A stretch of 64,000 nucleotides of DNA from the NCBI GenBank assembly GCA_039707465.1, contig CM077648.1:26113619-26177618 (forward strand), given 5' to 3'. The translations under genes and the position numbers were made by a program. Origin of the DNA: Rhabdophis nuchalis. Taxonomy: Eukaryota > Chordata > Lepidosauria > Squamata > Natricidae. The notes beneath the pieces were generated by a model. That model was not told where the DNA came from. It ran no database searches and saw only the letters and a program-made list of their open reading frames with translations. Positions 27,501 through 39,500 of this stretch are shown piece after piece; position 1 is the first letter of the stretch; every line of letters begins with the position of its first letter.

Positions 27501-30500
27501 GTAGATGTTTCCAGGTGTATTTATCCATATGCTGGAGAAGGAAATCACTGACCACCTTTGGAACAAATCTTTGTTTCTGCAGGCACAGTACTTGACCAAT
27601 GTAATTCTCATCAATTACTCTAACTAAACAGCTTTCTGAAATGGGGGAAAAAACCCTTTTTGTACTGTGCAAACCTCCCCCAAACGGCCCGTTTTCGCAA
27701 AAATGGGGTTGCTTTTTTTCAATAAAAGGCATTTTAGGCCATTTTTTGGTCAAAAGAATTGCATGCATATCCTTGTGGAGGCTCATAGAGTGCTGCTGGG
27801 GGCTGGAGGGGGGCAAAAAACAGTCCATTTTTGCTCATTTCTGCCCTCCCTAGCCCTCAGGAGCTCTCAAGAAGCCTCCATAAGGGTATGCGCGTGGCCA
27901 TTTTGGTGAAGGGGCGGGGTTTCAGGAGGCAAAAAAATGTTGTATTCGATGTATAAGATGCACCCAGATTTTCAGCCTCTTTTTAGAGAAAAAAAGTTGC
28001 ATCTTATACTCTGAAAAATACGGTAGGTGGGTAGAGGGATAGAGAGAGAGAAATAGAAAGAGAGAGAGAAATACAGTAGGTAGGGAGAGAGAGAGTAAGT
28101 AGGTAGGTAGGGAGAGAGATAGAGAGAGAGAAATACAGTAGGTAGGGAGAGAGAGAGAGAGTGTGTGTGTAGGTAGGTAGGGGGATAAAGAGAGAGAAAT
28201 AGAAAGAGAGAGAGAGAAATACAGTAGGTAGAGAGATGTTTCCAGGTATATTTATCCATGTGCTGGAGAAGGAAATAGCTGACAACCCTTAAGACTTTGT
28301 TTCTGCTGGAACAGCACTTGATCAATGTAATTTTCACAAAAATGGGCCTGTTTCTTTTCAAACAAAAGGCATTAATAGCCTTAGGGGGGGGCTTGCAGAG
28401 TGCTCCTGGGGGGGGAAATAGCAAAAAATGGCCTGTTTTTTGTGAAAATGGCCCTGTTTTTTGTCAAAAAAATTGCATGCATAGCCTTATGGAGGCTTAT
28501 AGAGTGCTGCTGGGGGCTGGGGGGCAAAACACAGCCCATTTTTGCTCATTTCTGCCCTCCCTAGCCCCCAGGAGCTCTCTGAAAGCCTCCATAGGCCATT
28601 TTGGTGAAGGGGGCGGGGCTTCAGGAGGCACAATATGCTATATTCAATGTATAAGATGCACCCAGATTTTCAGCCTCTTTTCTGAGGAAAAAAAGGTACG
28701 TCTTATACTCCAAAAAATACAGTAGTTAGAAATCAGAATTTTGTAATACTTTTGTTGTTTTTGTTATGCCTAAAGCACTTTAATCGCCATTAACTATGAC
28801 TATATAAGTAATATTTGCAAAGTGGCAGTTTTTTATTATTAATATGAAACTTCTCCGTTTGTTTAATTAACTTTGACTGGACTATGCAGTAAAAGTAAAT
28901 GACATGCATTTAAATCACTTGGAATACATGTGCAATCGCAATGAAATCAATTTTTCTGGTTCTGTTTAATGTCCCGAAACAAAGGCTGTCTTTAAAGAAA
29001 ATGCTAAACACAGAGTTCTCAAAGGCACATTACATATTTCAAAGTGAAACCAAACTGACCTTTGGCCCTGGAACTCCAGGCTCACCTCGTTCACCTTTCC
29101 CAGGAGGTCCGATTTCTCCTCTTTCACCCTGTTAAAAATCATAGCAGATACACACAGAAGCATCATAGAGCATCAGTAACTTTTGGTATTGATGAGAGTT
29201 GCTGTTGAAACATCAAAGAGAAGTAATATCAAAGAGTATGTCAAATTGGCAATTGATCCATCCATACATTAGTACCAAACCTGTTTAGGAGAGGGGAGTG
29301 TAAATAGATCATAGTACCATTGTATATACTTTTTTCCTTCTTTTGATTTTCCAGAAGTAAATAATCCCTGAACACTTATGGATAAAAGGTGGGAAAAAGA
29401 GCCAAACAGATAATGTTTCCCATATTTAATTGTCTATTTATTGGCTTCAGTTTTAGGTGTTGATGGCTCAAATTGGCTCCACAGAATAAAAGCAGCTTTA
29501 GGCAATGCTGACCCTCTTTTTAAAAAGAAGAATGAGATGAAGTCTCTGCTGTACAATTAAGAATGTATATGAAATAATCACGGTTGCATCATTTCCTATA
29601 GAGTTGATAGCAGTTTAATTAAATTAATTTATTTTACACACGTTACACATTTTGTAATGGGTTGAGTTGTGATCTCAGTCTGATAAACTTTCCCTTTAGT
29701 AAGACTTTAATGGCTGTGGAGGGAAATGTCTATTCTAACGATTAGGCTCCAACTGATCTGATGTAGAACAAATCGTGTGTAATAAGGAAAAAATGTAAAT
29801 CATACCTTTGTCCCTGGCAATCCTGGCAATCCTGGTTCCCCCTGTGGACCTAGGAAACCCGGTTCACCCTTTTAATAAATGAGCATATTAAAACTTTGTT
29901 AATTTAACTGTGAATAATTATAGAAAACATGCATTTTCTTGCAATTACGTTTTCCCTAGTCACGTTTCTAGCTGTAACCCAATAGCTACAGACAGCTACA
30001 ATTAATCACATTTGATTTCCATCAACAAGGAATTTTTCGAGGAAACCCCCACCTAAGTTAAGAAAAGCAAGTGAACCAGAAGCTTTTATAGCACAAGACT
30101 TTATGAAATGAAAACCTGACATACATACATACATACATACATACATACATACATACATGCATACCAGTGGTGGGTTTACTACCGATTCTCTTGTGCTCGC
30201 GTGCAACATGTCCAGGTTGGGTGGGCGGAGCCTCCCACTGCTGCCACTGCCGGTTTGGCTGAATTGGGCCGAACTGGCAGCAATTCATCTCTGATACATA
30301 CATACATACATACATACATACATACATACATACATACATACATACGTACGTACATACATACATACTAATATTAAATTAGCTTATGGCAGGAAGAAAACTT
30401 TTAGCGCAGGATAGGATTATTTAATAGTTTTTAAATTATATTTATTGTATTTTGTATGTTTTTAAATTTCCTGTGCGCCGCCCTGGGTCCTCTGTGGAGA

Positions 30501-30530
30501 AGGGCGGGATATAAATTTAAATAAATAAAA

Positions 30531-30561
<31 letters not shown>

Positions 30562-33500
30562 ATAAATAAAACTGATTAAGTCAATATTATTGAAAAAGAG
30601 AAATAATTCTTCTTAGACATCATTCACAAATTACAAAATATTAAAAACACACTTTCAGTTTACAGTATTATATAGCATTCCATTCATAAGACTATGGAGA
30701 GGTACAACAATCACATAAGAACAGCATATTTGGAGAAGGATTCCAAAGAATACAACTGGAAATTTCCTATATAGGACTTCACTGGTGTCAAGGAATAAAA
30801 ATATGGCAGTAATATATGGTTACTTGTGCCAATATAGCTAGGTTTGTGGACATTTAGATGTATAACGTATACTACCATCCTCTCTCCACTTAAAAGTGAT
30901 CATCAATGTTAATTATAACAGATTCCATTCTCAGCAGGTATCTTTCTAAAGCTTTCCCCAAGTCCCTTTGGGCTGAGAAGATATTCTTTCATAAGTTTAC
31001 TGCTTCTTTGATCTTGTTTGGACTCCAGCTTTCAGTAGTTCAAGTTGCATAGAATCCATTGTGGTTCCTAATCCATCATTTATTCTTCTCCAAAACTTTC
31101 TCTTCAAGTACAACCACCTGACTGTTTCATGTAACAATATTTCTGGCTATTAGAAATGTTTGTTTGTTATCTGCTTTCCTGCACACACTTTATTCATGAA
31201 CTTGCTTGTCTGACAATGGTTTGCTGTTGTATACTGTTACACAGACCATACATGACTGTCCCCAAAGCTTTCTGGTCCAAGAAACTGGGTTTCTTACTAG
31301 TACATCATTCAAAGGTTCAGAGTGGCCAAGTAGTTCCTGTCATGTCTTTTCTTAATTTGAATTGCCCTTCCCTCATTTTGGTCAATTGTTTTGATTAAGT
31401 TCATTCAAGAATTCCCATTTAGAGAGAAGACTAAACCAAAGTAGAAGTTTAGGAGTCCCAGACCTCTTCTCATCCCTGTTACTCGCTTACCATTTTCTCC
31501 TCCCAGGACGTTTGCCTTTTATGTTATTTTTACTACTGTCATAACCCCAATCCACTTTTTGTAGCTTTTAGGTTTTCTTGCATCCGTAAGATCTTTTCTG
31601 CTTATCCTGATTTTTTTTCTGCAGATATTAGTACTGTCTGGTGCATGTCCCCATCAGACCTGTTGAATTAATTAGTGCCCTAGTTGTATTTTCTTAATGT
31701 AAATACCAAGCAATTAGGAATTTCATTTGCCTATAGTATATCTGATAAGTTGACAATCATTGCCACATATGTTTAAGAAGATTTCCCTTTTAATTATAAT
31801 AAATGTTTGGTAATATACTGTATGTAATCATTGGCATTACTAAGAAAAGAGATTTTGTCATTTATATTAAACTACATAATGACAAAATAAAGCTGTCCTC
31901 TTGCTGATCATAGCATTGCATAAATAAAATAAAGCATTTTCTCTGCATGAGTACAATGGTAGTTCTTCAACAGCTAGAAATAAAAAACTGTATTCAGACA
32001 GAGTCTACAGGCATATCCCTGATAAATATAAACTGCAAAAAAAAGTACAAAATGGATAAGAGAAGAAATAATGATGGCATACACTGCAAATTATATATAA
32101 AACTGTGAATGGTTTTCAAATGTATCCTTGTAATGTTTTTTAATCATTAATGGAAACAACAATCATTTTTATGGAAGGAATAATGAAGCCTTCAGCAATT
32201 TATTTGATAGGTTCAAACTTCTTGAGTACTCACAGACTTAATCTACCATAAAGTCAACTCAGTGGTTACTTTGTTCTCTAATCTGTTTAATCATGATTTC
32301 AAGGATCAGAAATAAAAATGGATTGTGTGATCAAAACTACTTTGTACTGGGAGCCTTTGAAAATGTCTTCCGTTTCAGAGTGCCATGAGCCAGTCGATAC
32401 CTTAGAAACATAATATGCACACTCGAAATACCAGTACATCAAAACTCTCACCCATGTTCCACGTTCATTCATTCTCCATATATCTCGACTTCTGCTGTGG
32501 TCCATACTCATTGATGCCAACTTTCCATAGAATACTATTTATGTTTATGTAAACCTATAAATAAACCTATAAATAAACATCTCTCCTCATTCCTTAGTCT
32601 GTTGAAACTGTTGCTCTCTTTTTTAACCAAAAGTACAATTCAAGTTATCGATATCCTTCTTCAGGTTACTATGATATATTTTTAAAATCCTCAACTTCTT
32701 ATCAAATGGACAAGAGTAGGGGTGTCAAACTCAAGGCCTGGGCCCAGCTCTGACCTGTGGGATGCTTAGATCTGGCCCATGAGCCCACCCGCGAAACAAC
32801 GAAGGACCAAGCCATGGTGCCTCTGCAAGTGAAAATGGAGCTTGGGAAGGCTGCACACTAGCAGAGGGCTGCAGGAGGCTGTCACAACTAAAAATGGAGC
32901 CATGGAGGGCCACGTGCCCCCCTGAGATCTGTTTTCACTGGCAGAGTGCTAGCAAAACAAATTATTAGCAAAAGTAGATCCCTCCAGCCCTGTCCTGGCC
33001 ATCACAGGTGCCCCCTACATAAGTGGAGCTAGCCATAACCACCATGAACATGCCCACCTGGACATGCCCCCCAGCCCCCCAAAATCAAACAGAACCCCGA
33101 TGCAGCCCTCAATGAAATCAAGCTTGACACCCTTGGTCTACAGCAGTGGTAGTCAACCTGGTCCCTACCGCCCACTAGTGGGTGTTCCTGCTTTCATGGT
33201 GGGTGGTAGGGGTTTTGTCCGATACTGAAGCACTTTCCTTTCTTTAATTTAATTGACTTCCCTACTTTATAAATCACCATTACTGTGGAACTGGTGGGCA
33301 GTTAGAAAATTTTACTACTAACAGAGATACAAAAGTGGGCGGTAGGTATAAAAAGGTTGGCTACCCCTGACCAAGAGTAATATGATTATCTATCTTAAGC
33401 TAGAAATGATCCCCAAGAACAGGTCCTCTGAATGAGTTACAGTTAACCATTCACTGTCACACAAAAAGAGCGACATCAGAACACTATATGGAAGACTAAC

Positions 33501-36500
33501 AACCCAGTGAGTTCCCCCAAAAGCTAAACAACTGGAAAAAAGGTACATGAACACTCACAAGCATTTATTACAAGATGCTTGTGCAAAAAGCAAAGGAGAA
33601 AAAAGAGAAAAAAAAGAAGGTAAAAGACCAACTATATGACATACCCTGTCATACCTCAAAAACATTTTGGAAGCAGTAGAGTGCAGCTTTCAAGTAGGCA
33701 TTGCATACAAATTATGCATTGTAAAGATCATTTGGAAATGGGAAATACTTCCAATGTAATCTACCGGATCCCCTGCCTGAATTGCCCCTGTGACTATGTA
33801 GGCCAAACAGGGAGGAAGCAGCCGGGTTTTGAACAGCTTACAAAAGGTTAGAAAAGTGAAAGCAATACAGATCTCCAGGGCCACGTGAATCTAAACATGG
33901 GCCTTACGTTTTATAACATGGCACTACCTAATTGAGAGATCCGGAGCATGTCCCATTGAGTTATTGTTCAGGCAGGTGGAAATATATGGAGAAATATAAT
34001 GAGGCCCTATGAAATGTACAGCATTTTAGGTGATTACCAGCACTTGGAACTGCATCCAGAGCCCAAATGGCAACCAGTGCAGCGGGGAAACATGCTCATA
34101 TCACAACATACCCATCACTGCCTGTGTTGCTGCATTTAAGATCAGCTGTAGCTGGCTAATGATTTTCAAGCGCAACTCCGCTTAGAGCACATTTCCATAA
34201 TCCAATTGAGAGATAACCAAAACATGAGTGGCTGTGAGAAGATCTTCCAAGTCCAGGAACTTGTGCAAATGCCCTCATGGTCACAAATGCCATTTGTTCT
34301 TCAAATACGAGCTGTGATTTCAAGATCCCTAATTGTACACTAGCCTCACATGGGAAAGTACAATCCCCATAAACACTAAACTAAAGATAGAAGGACCCTA
34401 GAAGCAGAGAAGTGAAACAAAGAAAACAATTTTTGATGCAGGTTTTGAATTTACCTAGGTAAAGCTAGTAGTAAGCTAGACATACCAAGTGGTTTTTTTT
34501 TCCAATAAAGAACAGATTTCTATCTTTTTACTTCCTTACTTTGGCTGAATTGTGCTACATCATGGATCTACCCATCAGGTTGTCTCGTTCTGTTTTTTTT
34601 TTTTTTTTTTATTGAAATTTTTATACTGTTTTACAATATATCACCCAGTGCTGTACAAAACAAAAGGAAGAGTTGGTTTCAAGTATCATCTATTATCTTT
34701 AGGATCTCCAAAATCCACGTTCCCTCGGTACAGGCGTCGAGACGTCCAAAGTTCCAAGTGCATAGTCCACAAATGGCTTCCAAGTCTTCCAAAAGATATC
34801 GTTTTTATAAACCCCCTCTCTAAATTTAATATCACACGTCATTTTATCATTTAAGGCTAATTTCCACATTTCACAGTACCATTCTTCTATTTTAATATTT
34901 ACCTCTATTTTCCAATATCTTGTTATTACAATTCTACCCATTATAATCATAATTCTAATCAGTTCTTTCTCATGTTTTGTTAACTCTGGTTCATTAATTA
35001 TCAATAACAATATAGTTTCTGGTCTCAATATTATTATTCTTTTCATCATTTCACACATCGTTCTTTCTAATTGCTGCCAAAACTTTTTAATTTTCACACA
35101 TTTATACCACATATGCTCATAAGTTCCCAATTCCGTATTACATCTCCAACATTTGTCACTCATTTTTTTATCTATCAGTGATAATCTTAGTGGGGTCCAA
35201 TACCATTTCCAAACAACCTTAAAATTATGTTCTTTAATCCTTATAGATAAAGTCCTCATAATCCGACTCTTCCAATTCTCGTTCCAATCCAAATCCAATA
35301 TTTTAATCTTTAGATCTTCCTCCCAATTCCTTTTCATTACCATTTGTGTATTTCCATCAAAGTTTATAATCTTGTATATCTTACTGACGAGTCCTTTTAA
35401 CCCAGTTTCATCTTTAATAATTTGAGATACTAAACTTTCAAATTTAGTTTTACTTCTATCTATGTTACATATTCCCCTTACTTTCATAGTCCAATTTTCT
35501 ACCTGTATTTTTTCAAACCAATTTAACTCCAATTTTTGAATTACTTTTTTCTTCCTACTTTCAGTTCCTAAAGCTCTTAACCAATCTACTATATTTCCTA
35601 TATTTTCATCCTCAATTACTTTGTTCCTACTTATATTAGTTTTAATCGGCCAACTTTCAATTGTCTTTCCCAAAAACGTTATATCCGGAATCAATTTTTT
35701 AACAAATTTATTCCAAGTTTTACTCAACCCCTTTAACCAATAACTATTAATTGTCTTTTTTGTTTTTGCTCTATCTAAAAACCATATAGACCCAAATCTC
35801 TTAACATCTTTTAACTCCAGATCTCCCCAATGACCATCTCCACCTTTAAGTATTTTTATCACAGTTCTAATATTATACGCCCGATAATAATTAAGTAGAT
35901 TGGGAATTCCCAATCCACCCTCTTTTTGGTTTTGATACCACAATTTCTTCATTAATCTTGGTCTTTTCCCACCATTACAAAATTTATCTAATTTCTTCTG
36001 ATATTCTTCTATATCTTTCTCTGTCAAATTTAATGGTAGCATCTCAAATAAAAAGTTAAACTTTGGTAATAACATCATTTTACACATTGCAATTCTACCA
36101 AACCAAGACAACTTTATCTCTTTATATTTATCTATCTTTTTCTCTACTTCCTTCAACATCACCTCATAATTAATTTTTTTTAAATCTCTAACTTTAAGTG
36201 AAAGTGTTATCCCCAAGTATTTCAATGTATTCTTAGCTCTTATCCCAAATTGTTCTTGCATACTCTCCCACTCCTTACCATCTTTATTCATTAATAATTC
36301 AGATTTTGACCAATTTACCTTTAAACCTGTCATTTCTTCAAATTCTATCAAATGTTTATTTATCCTCTTTAAATCTCTCTCTATATCTTTCAAAATAATC
36401 AAAGTGTCATCCGCATACAAATTTATCTTATATCCCTTGTAACCTTCCAACTCTTCGTCTGCTTCTATCAATTTAATCAAAACTTCCATAACTAACAAAA

Positions 36501-39500
36501 ATAATGTTGGAGACAAGGGACATCCTTGTCTCGTGCCTGCTTCCAATTTAATCTCTTCCGTCATTGTTCCATTCACCTTTACCTTTGCACTACTTTTTTG
36601 ATACAGTTTTGAAATAACATGTATAAATTTATTACCAAAGCCCAATGCCTCGACAATTACTTTTATAGTATCCCATTGTACAGAATCAAAAGCTTTAAAA
36701 ATATCTAACGATATTATACCTAATTCATCTCCATTATTCTCTGCTACATCTATAATATTCAATACTCTTCTAATTATATCACTCATATATCTACCTTTAA
36801 CAAACCCTACTTGGTTATAACTTATATATTTGTCTATAAAACTATTTAATCTATTACTTATAATAGCTGTAAATATTTTAGCATCTTGGTTGATTAAAGA
36901 AATAGGTCGATAGGACTCGATCCTCTCAAGATCTTTATCCGGTTTAGGAATTATAGATATTACTGTCTTATTCCATGACATCGGGACTTCTCCACCATGT
37001 AAAATTCCATTGAATAATTTTTGCAGTTTTGGTACTATTAGTTCCTTGAAATCTTTATAAAATTCAGCAGGTAATCCATCTTCTCCTGGGGTCTTCCCTA
37101 ATTTTAACTCTTGTATTATTTCGTTGATTTCCTCCTGTGTTATATCTCTTTCCATCAAGTCTTTGTATGTTTGATCTATTTTCATACCATATTTTCCAAG
37201 ATGATTCTTCAATTTTTCTAAATCAATTGATTTCTTTAAGTATAATTTTTGAAAAAAATTCCTAGCTACTTCACATTTCTCCAATCTCTTATAACACCTT
37301 GTACCTTTTTCATCTATCAGAGAACCAATTTCTCTCTTTTGAGTTTTATTTTTCGCCATCTTTGCCAATAACCTAGAATTTTTATTACTAAATTCAAAAA
37401 AATCCCTATTCAAATATCTTAAATTTTTTTTAACCAATTCAATATCTTCTTCTATCAATTTAGTTTTTAATAAGGTCAATTCCTCCAAACATTTTTTATC
37501 TTTCGTAAGTGAGAATTGGTTCTCCAATATCTTAATTTGTCTTGTATCCTGATCAATTTTAGCTTTGTATTCTCTATATTTCCTGCTTGACAATTTAATA
37601 CTTTCTCCTCTAAATATGGCTTTCATGGTATCCCAAACAATTTCAAATTTAACCTCTTCATTATCATTCAATTCCCAACTTTCCTTCCATTTTTTAATTA
37701 TCCATATTTTATCCTCCTCCCTTTTGTACAATTTTTCATCATATCTCCAACCTCTTTCCTTTTTCTCAAAATTAAAATCTATTTCCATCATAACTTCTGC
37801 ATGATCAGAATCCTTAAAAATTCCCACATCTATTCTATCTACTTTATTCAGCAAATCTTTAGAAACAAAAATATAATCAATCCTTGAATAAGTATTATGT
37901 ACCTTAGAACAAAATGTATACACCCTTTCAGGGCCTTTCAACTCTCTCCAAACATCTGCCACATTGTTTTGAAACATCCATTTATTTAAAATTTCCCCTT
38001 TATTTGTTTGTCTAAAGCGGGTGGGATTATTACTATCAATTCTATCCCTAATTAGATTGAAATCTCCCGCCACAATTACTTTCCCTTCACTTTCTGTTTC
38101 CAAAATCTTAGTAATTTTATCCAAAAATCCCTTTTGTTTTTCATTCGGTAAATATAAATTAACCAATGTCACTTTTTGCTCGTTAATATTCCCTATAATT
38201 ATTAAATATCTGCCTTCCTCATCTCTAATTACTTGTTTTTTCTCAAAGTATACCCTATTTGATATCAATATCGCAACTCCTCTAGCTTTGGAAGTCCCAA
38301 AAGATTTTTCATAAATTTGCATACCTTTAATATTCATTCTATTAAAATCCTCAGATTTTTGGTGAGTTTCCTGCAAAAATAATATATCTGGAGAATCCCT
38401 TTTAAATTTAAGTTCCAATCTTTTCCTTTTTATATGATTGCCTGTACCCTTCACGTTCCATGTCATTATTTTTATAAACCGCATTTAAGCGGTAACTTTT
38501 TTAATCCTGACCCCTCCTCTTCCTTTATGTGCACACCAAACACCAAACAAAAAAGACATACAAAAACATAAAACTCCACAAACAACATATAACAAACAAC
38601 ATAAACATAAAACTCAAATATCAAACACAACAACCACAACAAATAACAAGCAATCTTCATCCCCCACATCCTCAATCAGATATCGCCTCTATATAAAGAG
38701 TGTGGGGGAGTGGGACGTGCCGATGGTCGGATCACCTCTTCGGGCTGTTCTTTAAATTCCACTTTCAAAAAAAGAAGACAAGACTGGCTTCGCCCCGGAC
38801 TCAGCTTCCTGCTTTTTACTAAGATCCTCCATCTTGTCTGGCGTTCGTTCAGTATCTTCACGAATTTTCTTATACTCAGAAACTGCCGGGGAAATTTCTT
38901 TTCTCTTTAAACTCTTGGGATCCTGGCCGCCAATTGCACCTCTTTCTTCCAAAATTGGGGATTCCTCTTGTACTCCACCCGTCTTAAGCATATAATCTTT
39001 AATTTCTACCAAATCTTCCTCTTTCTCAATCAGCCCAAGCCCCCGAATTAATCTTAATACATCTGTTTCTGGAGTAATAGTATGCATCCTTCCTTTATAA
39101 AAAAATTTAAGTTGCTGTAGTGGCCTCCAATTGTACTTAATATCATTATCTCTCAAGAGCTTTGTAACTGGTTTCAAATGATATCTCCAAGCTCTGTCTT
39201 CCCTGGAAATATCCGGAAAAACTTGGATTTCTTTCTCCTCAAACTTAGGAACACCTTCCAGTTCTCTTATTTTTGCCATGACCTCTAGTTTATCTCCAAG
39301 GTTTGCAAATCTTACTAAAACATTTCTAATCGCTCCACCTTGCCTCTTATAACCAATTCTAAAAACACTTACTAAATTTGCTGCTGTATATTCAAATCCA
39401 AAATCATTCAACCATTTTAGCACCCTCTGCTTCAAATCATCCGATCTATTTTCTGGAATATTACGTATAACAATATTGAATTTTCTAGCGTCTTCCTCCA

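Larger units (their letters stand above)
32561..34592. repeat. 2.03-kb direct repeat, left copy
   Basis: It runs from ataaacctataaataaacat to ggttgtctcgttctg and recurs at 39506-41541 in the same orientation, with about 25-30 differences by eye (near 1.3 %) and a few 1-5 bp indels. It ends exactly at the poly(T) of the L1. It contains older inserts (hAT pair, PLE and LINE relics), present in both copies. Confidence 0.93.

Noticed and set aside
26817..28424. Minus-strand ORFs rich in LPTYLPTY and SLSL
   Set aside because: Readings of GTAG and GAGA simple repeats inside a TIR element.
33636..33851. Duplicated 71-codon ORF, identical at 40585, as a possible host gene
   Set aside because: It is a truncated GIY-YIG piece of a Penelope-like element, duplicated with the whole 2-kb segment.
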